Part shown: in pieces, positions 17,903 through 26,766 of the stretch
Position numbering within the stretch: position 1 is the first letter of the stretch
How the letters are laid out: every line of letters begins with the position of its first letter
Assembly (NCBI RefSeq): GCF_940670765.1
Contig: NZ_CALNVW010000017.1
Location: forward strand, 268,770-332,769
From: Streptomyces sp. A 4/2
GTDB lineage: Bacteria > Actinomycetota > Actinomycetes > Streptomycetales > Streptomycetaceae
DNA: 64,000 bases
Reading direction: 5' to 3'
The notes under the pieces: generated by a model
What the model saw: the letters and a program-made list of their open reading frames with translations, nothing else
Databases searched by the model: none
What the model was told of the DNA's origin: nothing
Made by a program: the position numbers and the translations under genes

Positions 17903-17958
17903 GATCCGGCGATCCGCCGATCCGGCGATCCGGCGATCCGGCGATCCGGCGATCCGGA
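17903..17958. repeat. 8-bp tandem repeat (GATCCGGC), seven copies
   Basis: Seven units of GATCCGGC (the second is GATCCGCC and the last GATCCGGA). It lies in the 373-bp stretch 17761-18133 between transposase remnants and the S9 peptidase gene. I could not support a gene in that stretch, although about 17975-18060 reads protein-like text on the plus strand (RAQFHPQQIPQQVVDAWNQ), perhaps another fragment. Confidence 0.9.
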
Positions 17959-18133
17959 CAGTCTCCCGTAACGGGCCTTCGCCGCGCGCAGTTCCACCCG
18001 CAACAGATCCCGCAACAGGTCGTCGACGCCTGGAACCAGTACGCCGACGACCGTCTTCCCATGCCCGCAGCAGCGCCGCCCGCACTCGACGGCGATCAGC
18101 GGCAGGAACCACGACAACAGAAACACGGAGCCC

Positions 18134-20176
18134 ATGGACCGCAACGGATTTCCCCGTCAGTTCGCCAGAACCCGCCGCTTCACCCTGGGTGTTCCCAGGG
18201 ACTTCACCGTCTCCCCGGACGGCGAGCGCGTGCTGTTCGTGCGTTCCGCCTCCGGCTCCGACCCGCGCAACCTGCTCTGGCTGTACGAGAACGGACAGGA
18301 ACGCCCGCTCGCCGAACCGGCCGCGCCGTCCCCGGGCGTGACCTCGTACGCGGCGGACCTGGAGGTCCGGGTCGTGGCCTACGTACTCGGCGGTGAGTTG
18401 TGGACGGTGCACACCGGCGGCGGCGCACCCCGCCGCATCCCCACCGCGGGCCCGGCGACCGCTCCCCGGCCCTCCCCGGACGGAACCCTGATCGCCTACG
18501 TCACCGGCGGCGCCCTGCGGGTCGTGGGGACCGACGGGACCGGCGACCGGCTCCTCGCCGCCCCCGAGTGCCCCGATGTGACGTACGGACTTCCCGACTA
18601 CGCCGCCGTGGCTTCCATCGGCCGGTCGCGCGGGTACTGGTGGTCACCGGACAGCGATGCGCTGCTCGTCGCCCGCGTCGACGCCTCGATGGTGCAGCGC
18701 CGGTACATCGCCGATGCCGCGAACCCGCAGGAGCCGCCCCGCTGCATCCGCTACCCGGCGGCCGGCACCCCCAACGCCGAGACCACGCTGCTGCTGACCA
18801 CGGTGGCGGGAGAACACACTCCCGTCCGGCTGCCGCGTGCGGCGCCCGAGGCCGACGTGCCCGGCGCGTGGAACGCTCCCGCCTTCGAGTACGTCGTCAC
18901 CGCGGACTGGGAGAGCGCCGGCCCGGTCGTCAGCCTGCAGACCCGCGACCAGCGCACCCTGTGGATCGTCGCCGTCGCACCCGCGACCGGCGACCTCGAC
19001 GTGCTGGCCCGGCAGACCGACGAGGCCTGGGTGACGTGCCCGCCGGGCGCGCCCCGGCACACCGCCGCCGGGGTGCCGGTACTGCCCCAGGTGTGCGGTG
19101 ATACCCGGGCGATCCGGATCGGGAGCGTCGTCAGCCCGGCGGGGCTGCAGGTCCGCGAGGTGCTGGGCACGGTGGGGGCACAGGTCTGGTTCACAGCGAG
19201 CGAGGACCCTACGGAGGTCCATGTCTGGTGCTACGACCCCTCCCGCGAGCCGGGCTTCGTGAGGCTGAGTGAGGGACCGGGCGTGCACACGGCCGCCGTC
19301 GGCGGGGACACCGTCGTCCTCGACAGCAGGACGGAGGACGGCCAGACCGTGACCGTGTTGCACGGCGGGCAGCCGTCCGGACGGATCGGCGTCCTCACCG
19401 AGGAGCCACTGGTCACCCCGCAGCCCTTCCATCTCGCCCTCGGCAAGCGCGAGTTGCGCAGCCGTCTGCACCTGCCGTCCTGGTACGCGCCGGGCGGCAG
19501 GCTGCCGGTCCTGCTCTTCCCGTACGCCGGACCCGGCATGCAGGTCGTGACCAGGGCGCGCGCCTGGTACACCGCCGTGGGCCAGTGGTTCGCGGAGCAG
19601 GGCTTCGCCGTACTGGCCACGGACGGGCGCGGCACCCCCGGGCGCGGTGTCGCGTGGGAGCGGGGCATCGTCGGGGACCGGCTGGGGCCCGTGCTGGAGG
19701 ACCAGATCGACGCGCTGCACGCGGCTGCGGAGCGGTACGACGCGCTGGACCTGGGGCGAGTGGCCATCCGGGGCTGGTCGTTCAGCGGGTACCTGGCCGC
19801 GGGCGCCGTGCTGCACCGGCCCGATGTGTTCCACGCGGCGGTCGCGGGAGCACCGCCCGTCGACCGACGGCTGTACGACACGTACTGGGAGGAGCGGTAC
19901 CTCGGCCATCCGGACGTCCGGCCCGAAGGGTACGAGCGCTCCTCCCTGCTCCCCCACGCCCACCGGCTGACCCGGCCCCTGATGCTGGTGCACGGGCTGG
20001 CCGACGACAACGTGGCCCCGGCCCACACCCTCCGGCTGTCCGCCGCGCTGCTCGCCGCCGGCCGGCCGCACACCGTGCTCCCGCTGCCCACGGGGCACCT
20101 GGTGACCGGGGAAGGGGTGGCGGACAAGCTCCTGCTGCTGGAACTCGACTTCTTCAAGCGGTCGTTGAAGATCTGA
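18134..20176 (+). CDS. S9-family prolyl oligopeptidase / dipeptidyl peptidase
   Basis: 680 residues. An N-terminal beta-propeller of the DPP IV type (about 20-400) is followed by an alpha/beta-hydrolase peptidase domain. The nucleophile is Ser549 in RGWSFSGYL; the usual GxSxG ends in Ser instead of Gly. The Asp is at 624-625 (HGLADDNV) and His655 is in PTGHLV, completing the triad. No signal peptide is seen. Enzymes of this family release dipeptides, often X-Pro, from peptide N-termini. ATG 18134 follows GGAG. It is convergent with the isochorismatase-fold gene across three 30-bp repeats. Confidence 0.92.
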   Translation: MDRNGFPRQFARTRRFTLGVPRDFTVSPDGERVLFVRSASGSDPRNLLWLYENGQERPLAEPAAPSPGVTSYAADLEVRVVAYVLGGELWTVHTGGGAPRRIPTAGPATAPRPSPDGTLIAYVTGGALRVVGTDGTGDRLLAAPECPDVTYGLPDYAAVASIGRSRGYWWSPDSDALLVARVDASMVQRRYIADAANPQEPPRCIRYPAAGTPNAETTLLLTTVAGEHTPVRLPRAAPEADVPGAWNAPAFEYVVTADWESAGPVVSLQTRDQRTLWIVAVAPATGDLDVLARQTDEAWVTCPPGAPRHTAAGVPVLPQVCGDTRAIRIGSVVSPAGLQVREVLGTVGAQVWFTASEDPTEVHVWCYDPSREPGFVRLSEGPGVHTAAVGGDTVVLDSRTEDGQTVTVLHGGQPSGRIGVLTEEPLVTPQPFHLALGKRELRSRLHLPSWYAPGGRLPVLLFPYAGPGMQVVTRARAWYTAVGQWFAEQGFAVLATDGRGTPGRGVAWERGIVGDRLGPVLEDQIDALHAAAERYDALDLGRVAIRGWSFSGYLAAGAVLHRPDVFHAAVAGAPPVDRRLYDTYWEERYLGHPDVRPEGYERSSLLPHAHRLTRPLMLVHGLADDNVAPAHTLRLSAALLAAGRPHTVLPLPTGHLVTGEGVADKLLLLELDFFKRSLKI

Positions 20177-20190
20177 GCACCAGAGGTGGC

Positions 20191-20280
20191 GGGTGCCGCG
20201 CGGACGAACGCCAAGGTCGCGGGCGCCGTGCGGACGAACGCCAAGGTCGCGGGCGCCGTGCGGACGGACGCCAAGGTCGC
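20191..20280. repeat. Three 30-bp tandem repeats between convergent genes
   Basis: Units 20191-20220, 20221-20250 and 20251-20280 share GTGCGGACGAACGCCAAGG with few changes. They fill the gap between the S9 peptidase stop (20176) and the convergent stop at 20283. They may have arisen by slippage or act in transcription termination; neither can be shown here. Confidence 0.93.
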
Positions 20281-20282
20281 GG

Positions 20283-20933
20283 TCAGGTTCGCGGCGCGGG
20301 CCCGGCCTGTTTCCAGCTCGCCAGTACGTCCTCGGTCGAGGTGACCGTGGCGACGAGCGCGAGCGTATTGCGGATCATCGCGGGGGTGTAGTCGGCGGGC
20401 ACCCCCGCGATGGCGTCCGCGGGCACGACCACCGTGTAACCGAGATTGACCGCGTCGAACACCGCGTTGGGGATGGCCACATTCGCCGAGACGCCGGTGA
20501 CGATCAGCGTGCGGCAGCCCAGATTCCGCAGCAGCGCGTCGACGTCCGTACCGGCGAGCGGCGACAGGCCGTGCAGCCGTCGTACGACGAGGTCCTCGTC
20601 CGCCACCGCCACGGGCTCGGCGACGCGGACCGCCTTCGTGCCCGTGTGCTGCTGGACGGGCAGGCGTCCGGCCGCCTTGAAGAGGCGGGCGTTGCGGTTG
20701 GCGCCGCGCCCGTCGGGACGCCGCTCCGCCACCGCGTGCATCACCTGCACACCGGTCTCGTGTGCGCGGGCGACCAGCCGGGCGACGTTCGCCAGGGCTC
20801 CCGACGCCCTTGCCTCCTCGGCCAGTTCGGGCAGCGCGCTGTCCCGGCCGACGACGCCCTCCTGGCACTCGACGGTGAGCAGTACCGCCGTGTCGGGATC
20901 GAGCTGCTGCGCGAGCTGTTCCAACGACGGCAT
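20283..20933 (-). CDS. Isochorismatase-fold protein lacking the catalytic cysteine
   Basis: 216 residues from ATG 20933 (GAGGGA upstream) with the cysteine-hydrolase alpha/beta fold: VLLTVECQEG at strand 1, a long central helix region, and VTGVSANVAIPNAVFD where active members have the nucleophilic Cys. Here that position is Ala, and the usual first-strand Asp is Glu. Related actinobacterial proteins with NVAIPN are known, so this is probably a stable non-hydrolase subfamily and not a fresh mutation. Its substrate or binding role is unknown. An in-frame start at 21002 exists but has no ribosome site. Confidence 0.82.
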   Translation of the reverse strand: MPSLEQLAQQLDPDTAVLLTVECQEGVVGRDSALPELAEEARASGALANVARLVARAHETGVQVMHAVAERRPDGRGANRNARLFKAAGRLPVQQHTGTKAVRVAEPVAVADEDLVVRRLHGLSPLAGTDVDALLRNLGCRTLIVTGVSANVAIPNAVFDAVNLGYTVVVPADAIAGVPADYTPAMIRNTLALVATVTSTEDVLASWKQAGPAPRT

Positions 20934-21112
20934 GGGTCCCTCGTCTCTCGTGACGGCCGCCCACCGGGCCGGGGCGCGTGAGGCTAACCCCCATTGCGTC
21001 ATGAGGGAAGAGACTCCATGATTCCTGACACACCGTCAGACACAAGCACCCCGGGCACGCCGGCGCCGGACTCGGACGCCGGACAGGCACCGGGCACGCG
21101 GAGGAGACGCCC

Positions 21113-21583
21113 ATGACCGTCGCACAGCGCAGAGGCCGCCGGATCATGATGACGGACGCGGAGCGCGACACCTTCCTCGCCGAGCAGCGCACCTGCCGGG
21201 TGGCCACCGTCTCGGCCGACGGACGGCCGCACATCGGCGCGCTCTGGTTCCTCTGGGACGGCACGTCGCTCTGGCTGTACTCCCTGACCCGCAGCCGCCG
21301 CTGGTCACAGCTGTCGGCCGATCCGCGTCTGGCCGTCGTCGTCGACGACGGCGAGGAGTACGGCGAACTGCGCGGCGTGGAGCTCTCGGGCACCGCCGTC
21401 TTCGTCGGCGAGGCACCCCGCACGGGCGAGCAGTGCTCCGAACTCGAAGCCCCGGAGCCCCTGTTCGCGCGGAAGAACTTCGGCATGGACGTCATGCCGT
21501 ACGACGGAAGGCACGCCTGGCTGCGGCTGACCCCGGACGCCGTCGTCTCCTGGGACTTCCGCAAGCTCACTCAGCTCGGCTGA
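21113..21583 (+). CDS. PNPOx-fold (pyridoxamine phosphate oxidase-like) flavin/F420-binding protein
   Basis: 156 residues with the split-barrel fold: the strand pattern LAEQRTCRVATVSADGRPHIGALWF, then WLYSLTRSRRWSQL and LAVVVDDGEE. This is the usual signature of small PNPOx-like proteins that bind FMN or F420. ATG 21113 has GGAGGAGACGCCC upstream. Its 3' end overlaps the convergent LysR gene by 13 bases. The electron partner and substrate are unknown. Confidence 0.85.
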   Translation: MTVAQRRGRRIMMTDAERDTFLAEQRTCRVATVSADGRPHIGALWFLWDGTSLWLYSLTRSRRWSQLSADPRLAVVVDDGEEYGELRGVELSGTAVFVGEAPRTGEQCSELEAPEPLFARKNFGMDVMPYDGRHAWLRLTPDAVVSWDFRKLTQLG

Positions 21584-22485
21584 CCGCCCAGCGCCTGTCC
21601 GGCCTCGTACAGCGCGTCCACCGCCGCCCTGATGGACGGCCTGCGGTCGGCGTCGGCGCGCCAGACCGCGTACACGTGCCGCCGCAGCGCGTCCCGTACG
21701 GGAACGGCGCGCACCCCCTCGGGCAACGGGCCGCGCCCGAGCCTCGGCGCCACGCCGACGCCGAGGCCCGCCTCGATCAGCGCCAGCTGGGTGGGGTGCT
21801 CACCCGCGACATGGGAGATCTTCGGCTCGAACCCCTTGCCGCCCAGGGTGAGCATCAGCCATTCACGGCAGAACTCACCCTCCGGCCAGGTGATCCACTC
21901 GTCCTGCGCGAACTCCTCCAGGTCCACCACCGCCGAGCCGGCCAGCGGATGGCGGGCGGGGACCGCGAGGTCGGCGATGTCGTCGAAGAGGTCGCGCTTC
22001 GCCATCCCCTCGGGCATCGGCGTCGGTTTGTTGTACCAGTCGAGGACCACGGCCACGTCGAGATCCCCGCGCACCACACCGCGCACCCCGTCCTCACCCT
22101 CCAGCTCCTGCGAGCAGACGGTCAGTTGCGGGTGCCGGTCGCGGAGCGCGGTGAGCACGGCGGGGAGGAGGCCCCGGGCGGCCGTGGGGAAGGCGGAGAT
22201 CCGCAGCTCCCCCACGACCCGGCCGCGCTGTGCCTCCAGATCGGACTGGGCGAGCTCCACCTGGGACAGGATCCGCGCGGCGTGGTCGGCCAGGAGCCGC
22301 CCCGCGTCGGTGAGCCGCACCCCCCGGCCGTTCTTGGCGAGCAGCGGCTGCCCGGCCTCCCGCTCCAGCTTGGCCAGTTGCTGGGAGACCGCAGACGTGG
22401 TCACGTGCAGCCCGTCGGCCGCCCCGCTCACCGAGCCGTGCCGGGCCACGGCATCGAGAGTACGCAAACGCTCCAGATTCAACAT
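21571..22485 (-). CDS. LysR-family transcriptional regulator
   Basis: 304 residues. The ATG at 22485 begins MLNLERLRTLDAVARHGS, the standard start of the LysR winged helix, followed by GAADGLHVTTSAVSQQLAKLE and a periplasmic-binding-like effector domain (about 90-295). It is divergent from an EamA exporter gene with 65-74 bp between starts. The shared spacer holds AGCATTGCT and TTAGCACAAG, candidate LysR T-N11-A sites. Control of the exporter gene is the natural inference. Confidence 0.92.
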   Translation of the reverse strand: MLNLERLRTLDAVARHGSVSGAADGLHVTTSAVSQQLAKLEREAGQPLLAKNGRGVRLTDAGRLLADHAARILSQVELAQSDLEAQRGRVVGELRISAFPTAARGLLPAVLTALRDRHPQLTVCSQELEGEDGVRGVVRGDLDVAVVLDWYNKPTPMPEGMAKRDLFDDIADLAVPARHPLAGSAVVDLEEFAQDEWITWPEGEFCREWLMLTLGGKGFEPKISHVAGEHPTQLALIEAGLGVGVAPRLGRGPLPEGVRAVPVRDALRRHVYAVWRADADRRPSIRAAVDALYEAGQALGGQPS

Positions 22486-22550
22486 GTAAGCAATGCTAAT
22501 CGAATCACTCCACACAGTCTCGCTTGTGCTAAGAAATTGATCGCGCCAGA

Positions 22551-23534
22551 GTGGTGCGCATGAGCATCGCGACTCCGCCCAGGACCGTGTCAGCGCCGGT
22601 CATCGCACCGCCCTCCGGCACGCGCCGCCCCGCCGTCGACTGGCGCGTCCGCTTCGCCGCGCTCTCGCTCATCTGGGGATTCAGCTTCCTGCTGATCAAG
22701 GTGGGCACCCACGGCTACGCCCCGTTCCAGGTCACCTTCGGCCGGCTGTTCTTCGGCACGGCCGTGCTCGCCGCGGCCATCGTCGTCAAGCGCGAACGGC
22801 TGCCCCGCGGCGCGCGCACCTGGGCGCATCTCGGTGTGGCCGCGTTCCTGCTCAACGCCGCACCGTTCTCGCTCTTCGCCTACGCGGAGCAGACCGCCCC
22901 CTCGACGCTCGCCGGGATCTGCAACGCCACCTCGCCGCTCTGGGGGATGGCACTGTCCCTGGTCGCGCTCTCCGAGGACCGTCCCACCCGGCGCCGGGTC
23001 GCCGGGCTCGGCCTCGGGTTCCTCGGCGTGCTGACCGTGCTGGGCGTCTGGCAGGGCTTCTCCGGACTGGATCTCCGGGGCACCGCGATGGCCCTGCTGG
23101 CCTCGCTCTGCTACCCGATCGGCTGGATCTACGTACGGCGCACGCTGGCCGGTACGGGAAGCTCCAACCTCGCGGTCACCGGCTCCCAGCTCTTCGTCGC
23201 GACCGCCCAACTGGCCGTGGTCACCCCGCTGTTCACGTCGGTGCCGAGATCGTTCCCGGTGGCTCCCCTGCTCGCGGTGGCGGCGCTCGGGGCGCTCGGC
23301 ACGGGTGTCGCCCTGCTGCTGCAGTACGGCCTGGTGGCCGAAGTCGGCCCGACGACCGCCCAGATGGTCACCTACTTCATCCCGGTGATCGCCACGGCGG
23401 CCGGCGCGGCACTGCTCGGCGAGAGCCTCAGCTGGAACACGCCGGTCGGCGCCCTAGTCGTCGTCGCGGGAGCGGCACTCACCCAGAGCCGCCCGCGCAG
23501 GCCCGGCCGAGCCGCCACCACGGATCAGTCGTAA
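22551..23534 (+). CDS. EamA/DMT-superfamily transporter (exporter 1)
   Basis: About 327 residues with ten predicted membrane segments in two EamA repeats (about 30-160 and 180-315). It is an inner-membrane exporter of the RhaT/YdcZ class; such proteins often expel amino acids or other metabolites. Start is GTG 22551 or ATG 22560; neither has a strong ribosome site. It is divergent from the LysR gene and its 3' end overlaps the convergent MocR gene by ten bases. Confidence 0.9.
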   Translation: MVRMSIATPPRTVSAPVIAPPSGTRRPAVDWRVRFAALSLIWGFSFLLIKVGTHGYAPFQVTFGRLFFGTAVLAAAIVVKRERLPRGARTWAHLGVAAFLLNAAPFSLFAYAEQTAPSTLAGICNATSPLWGMALSLVALSEDRPTRRRVAGLGLGFLGVLTVLGVWQGFSGLDLRGTAMALLASLCYPIGWIYVRRTLAGTGSSNLAVTGSQLFVATAQLAVVTPLFTSVPRSFPVAPLLAVAALGALGTGVALLLQYGLVAEVGPTTAQMVTYFIPVIATAAGAALLGESLSWNTPVGALVVVAGAALTQSRPRRPGRAATTDQS

Positions 23535-24820
23535 CGCCTGCCGGGTGCGGTCCCGGCCGCTGACGCGACGGCGTCGGCGGCCGGGCCGATGTCGTCCGGA
23601 GTCAGCGTGGAAACCGTGAGACGCACTCCGGGAGGCGCGGCCATCCGGAAGCGCGCCCCGGGGGCGACGGCCCAGCCCGCGTGCAGCAGCCGGGCCACCG
23701 CCCCGGTCTCGTCGGGTACCGGCACCCACACATTCATCCCGCTGCGGCCGTGCGCCGCGACGCCCCGCTCGCGCAGCGCCCGTACGAGCGCGTCCCTGCG
23801 CAGCCCGTACGCCCGGGAGACCTCGGCGACATCGACCGCCCCCGACGTCCACAGCTGCACGACCGCGTACTGCAACAGCCTGCTGACCCACCCCGGGCCG
23901 AGCCGCTGGCGGCCCCGCACCCGGTCCACGGTGACGGGGTCCGCGGTCAGTACGGCGAGCCGCAGGTCGGGACCGTAGGCCTTGGAAGTCGACCGCACGA
24001 ACGCCCAGTTGTCCGTGCAGCCCGCCAGCGGATGCAGCGGCAGGTCCACGATGCCGTGGCCGTGGTCGTCCTCGATGAGCAGCACTTCCGGGTGGTCCCG
24101 GAGGACGGCGCGGAGCTGCCGCGCACGGGCGGCGCCGACTGCGGCACCCGTCGGATTCTGCGCGCGGGCGGTGACCACGATCGCGCGGGCACCCTCCCGC
24201 AGCGCGCGTTCCGCCTCCTCGGGCAGTGGGCCGTCGTCGTCGAGGGCCATCGGAACGGCGCGCAGCCCCAGCGCCGGGACCAGATCCAGCAGGGCGCCCC
24301 AGCCCGGGTCCTCGATGGCGACGGCGTCACCCGGCTTGAGACGGGTGGCCAGGACGCGCTCGATCGCGTCGAGCGACCCGGAGAGTACGGCGACCGGGCC
24401 GTCCGGCACCCCGTCGGCGACGAACGCGGCACGGGCGAGCCGTGCCAGCTCCGGCTCGACGGCCTCCTGTCCGTACAGCACGGGCTCCTGGTCGCTGCGC
24501 GCCGCCGCTGCCGCCAGGGCCGGGGCGAGCGGGGGGAGCAGAGCCCGGTCGGGATTGCCCGCCGCGACGTCCCGCACCCCGGCGGGGATCTCGATCCGGA
24601 TCGATTCACGCGCCGTACTGGCGGGCCGGGGGCGCACCCGGCTGCCCCGGCGCCCTGCCGTCTCGATCACCCCGCGGTCGCGCAGCAGCCGGTACGCCGA
24701 GGCGACGGTGTTCGGGTTCACCCCGAGATCGGTCGCCAACTCCCGGAGCGGGGGCAGTGGTTGGCCCGGAGCGAGCACACCGGCACCGATCGCGCGCTCC
24801 ACGCTCGCGGCAATGTCCAT
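23525..24820 (-). CDS. MocR-type regulator: GntR HTH fused to a class I aminotransferase domain
   Basis: About 431 residues. The GntR winged helix is at the N-terminus (LPPLRELATDLGVNPNTVASAYRL). The fold-type I aminotransferase-like domain follows, with PNPTGA-like QNPTGAAVG, the PLP lysine in RSTSKAYGPDLR and VLLIEDDHG. MocR proteins use PLP as the effector. The ATG at 24820 is chosen because GAAGG lies ten bases upstream; a GTG at 24856 would precede the AGGAG. It is divergent from a PNPOx-fold gene with a perfect palindrome in the spacer, so it probably controls that gene and itself. Confidence 0.92.
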   Translation of the reverse strand: MDIAASVERAIGAGVLAPGQPLPPLRELATDLGVNPNTVASAYRLLRDRGVIETAGRRGSRVRPRPASTARESIRIEIPAGVRDVAAGNPDRALLPPLAPALAAAAARSDQEPVLYGQEAVEPELARLARAAFVADGVPDGPVAVLSGSLDAIERVLATRLKPGDAVAIEDPGWGALLDLVPALGLRAVPMALDDDGPLPEEAERALREGARAIVVTARAQNPTGAAVGAARARQLRAVLRDHPEVLLIEDDHGHGIVDLPLHPLAGCTDNWAFVRSTSKAYGPDLRLAVLTADPVTVDRVRGRQRLGPGWVSRLLQYAVVQLWTSGAVDVAEVSRAYGLRRDALVRALRERGVAAHGRSGMNVWVPVPDETGAVARLLHAGWAVAPGARFRMAAPPGVRLTVSTLTPDDIGPAADAVASAAGTAPGRRYD

Positions 24821-24867
24821 TGCACGGTGACCTTCGATCCCATATTCTCCTAGCACAAAGCCAACTA

Positions 24868-24879
24868 TGCACTAGTGCA
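24868..24879. promoter_or_regulatory. 12-bp palindrome TGCACTAGTGCA, candidate MocR operator
   Basis: A perfect 12-bp palindrome sits in the 83-bp spacer between the MocR gene and the divergent PNPOx-fold gene. A related half-site (CTAGCACAAAG) lies about 12 bases to the left. Position and symmetry fit a MocR operator overlapping both promoters. Confidence 0.6.
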
Positions 24880-24903
24880 ATAAAGAACGCAAGGGAGAAC
24901 GTC

Positions 24904-25560
24904 ATGCCGGAGCTTTCCTCCTACCGGTCCACCGAGCGCACCGTCCCCACCCGTTCGCGGGAGCGCGCCTCGTACGACCGCGAACTGGTGCACTCCGTAC
25001 TCGACGAGGGCTACGTCTGCCACCTCGGCTTCATCCGCGACGGCGCTCCCGTCGTACTGCCCACGCTGTACGCGCGGCGGGACGAGCGCCTGTACATCCA
25101 CGGTTCGACCGGGTCGCGCCCGCTGCGGGCGGCCGGGGCGCCCGACCCGGGCCTCGCCGTCTGTCTGACCGTCACCCATGTCGACGGTCTGGTACTGGCG
25201 CGCTCCGCCTTCCACCACTCGATCAACTACCGCTCCGTGGTGGTCCACGGCACGGCCTACCAGGTCACCGACCCGGAGGAGCAGCGCACCGCGCTCGACA
25301 CGATCGTCGACCACGTCGTCCCCGGCCGCTCCGCCGACTCACGCCCGGCCGACGCGAAGGAACTCGCCGCGACCGCCGTGGTCCGCCTCGACCTCGACGA
25401 GGTCTCGGTCAAGATCCGCACCGGCGACCCCAACGACGAGCCCGCGGACCTCTCGCTGCCGCACTGGGCGGGCGTGGTGCCGCTGGCCCGCGGCTACGGC
25501 GCGCCCGTCCCGTCCGGAGACCTCGACCCGGCCGTCGCACTGCCCGGGTACCTCAGGTAG
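24904..25560 (+). CDS. PNPOx-fold flavin-nucleotide-binding protein, divergent from MocR
   Basis: 218 residues of the pyridoxamine 5'-phosphate oxidase-related family: YVCHLGFIRDGAPVVLPTLYAR, LYIHGSTGSRPLR and FHHSINYRSVVVHG are typical. ATG 24904 has GGGAGAA upstream. An in-frame extension far upstream overlaps the MocR gene and is not real. The pairing with a PLP-sensing regulator suggests a role in vitamin B6 metabolism or amine oxidation, which is inference. Confidence 0.88.
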   Translation: MPELSSYRSTERTVPTRSRERASYDRELVHSVLDEGYVCHLGFIRDGAPVVLPTLYARRDERLYIHGSTGSRPLRAAGAPDPGLAVCLTVTHVDGLVLARSAFHHSINYRSVVVHGTAYQVTDPEEQRTALDTIVDHVVPGRSADSRPADAKELAATAVVRLDLDEVSVKIRTGDPNDEPADLSLPHWAGVVPLARGYGAPVPSGDLDPAVALPGYLR

Positions 25561-25605
25561 GAACGCGGGCGCTCCCGCAGCCGCGGGCGCTCCTCGGGAA
25601 TGCCG

Positions 25606-26568
25606 TCAGACCGGGAACGACTGACGGCGGGCCAGGGACGCCGCCCGCATCTCCCCGTACGCGAGTCCGGCGACCGCGGCGAGCAGCAGCAGGGTGCCGG
25701 ACACGGTGGCCGCCGTGAGCGGCTCACCCAGCAGCGAGACGGCGATCACCGCCGCGCTCACCGGCTCGATGAGCATGATCACCGAGACGGTGGCCGACCG
25801 GACCACGGCGGCCCCCGCGAAGTAGAGGGCGTAGGCGAGAGCCGTGGGGACGACCGCCACGTACGCCAGCAGCCCGGCCACCGTGCCCAGTTCGACGGTG
25901 TGCGGCAGCAGCCCCTCGACCACGGCGAGCGGCAGCAGGCAGAGCGTGCCGACCGCGAGTGACCAGGTGGTCGTCGACAGCGGGTCACCGCCGCCGTCCC
26001 GGCCGAGGCGGCGCGTCAGCAGGGTCATGACCGCGTATCCGGCGGCCGAGAGCAGGGCCCAGCCGACACCGGCCGGGCGCACGGCCCCGCCTCCGCTGCC
26101 CAGGACCAGCACCACGAGGCCGCCCAGCGCGCCCGCGACGGCGATGATCCCGCCGGCCCCCAGCCGCTCCCCCATCGTCAGCCGCGCGCCGACGGCGATG
26201 AGCACGGGCCCGGCGCCGAGTGTGACGACGGTGGCCACCGCGAGTCCGGTGTCCTGGACGGCCGCGAAGTAGGCGGCCTGGAAGAGCGTGAACGCGGTCC
26301 CGGTGGCCGCGATGCGCAGGACCAGGCGTGCGCGTGGTTCGGCGGGCCCGGTCACCGTGCGCGGGCGGCGCAGCGCCTGCACGGCGAGCAGCACCACGAG
26401 CCCGCCCGCGCAGCGCCAGAAGGTCAGGGAGACGGGTCCGAGATCGCTGGCCCGGTAGAGCAGCGAGGCAGCCGCCCCGGCTGTCCCCCAGGCCGCTCCG
26501 GCGATGGTCAGATAGGTGAGGCTCCGCCCGACGGACAGGCAGGGAGCAGCATTCGACCGAGATGTCAC
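25606..26568 (-). CDS. EamA/DMT-superfamily transporter (exporter 2)
   Basis: 320 residues, ten predicted membrane helices in two EamA repeats, with a short charged C-terminus ([12 protein letters not shown]). GTG 26568 is chosen: it has GGAG six bases upstream and begins just before the first helix ([19 protein letters not shown]). Longer in-frame starts to 26748 add about 60 Arg-rich residues with no support. The substrate is unknown. Confidence 0.9.
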   Translation of the reverse strand: MTSRSNAAPCLSVGRSLTYLTIAGAAWGTAGAAASLLYRASDLGPVSLTFWRCAGGLVVLLAVQALRRPRTVTGPAEPRARLVLRIAATGTAFTLFQAAYFAAVQDTGLAVATVVTLGAGPVLIAVGARLTMGERLGAGGIIAVAGALGGLVVLVLGSGGGAVRPAGVGWALLSAAGYAVMTLLTRRLGRDGGGDPLSTTTWSLAVGTLCLLPLAVVEGLLPHTVELGTVAGLLAYVAVVPTALAYALYFAGAAVVRSATVSVIMLIEPVSAAVIAVSLLGEPLTAATVSGTLLLLAAVAGLAYGEMRAASLARRQSFPV

Positions 26569-26766
26569 GTACTTCTCCACGTGAAAGACAGGGGTGGTGG
26601 TCGCTGAACTCCGCACGCGGGCAGCGACGAACCGCTCGGGAACACCCCGAGCCCGGTCTACGTCAGAGAGTGCAGCCGCCCGCGCTAAGCGGCGGGGGGC
26701 GGAAGGACGGTGAGATGCATGCGGGCAGTGTAGTGCTCTTCGACCCACTGGATCCGGCCGGTAGTT

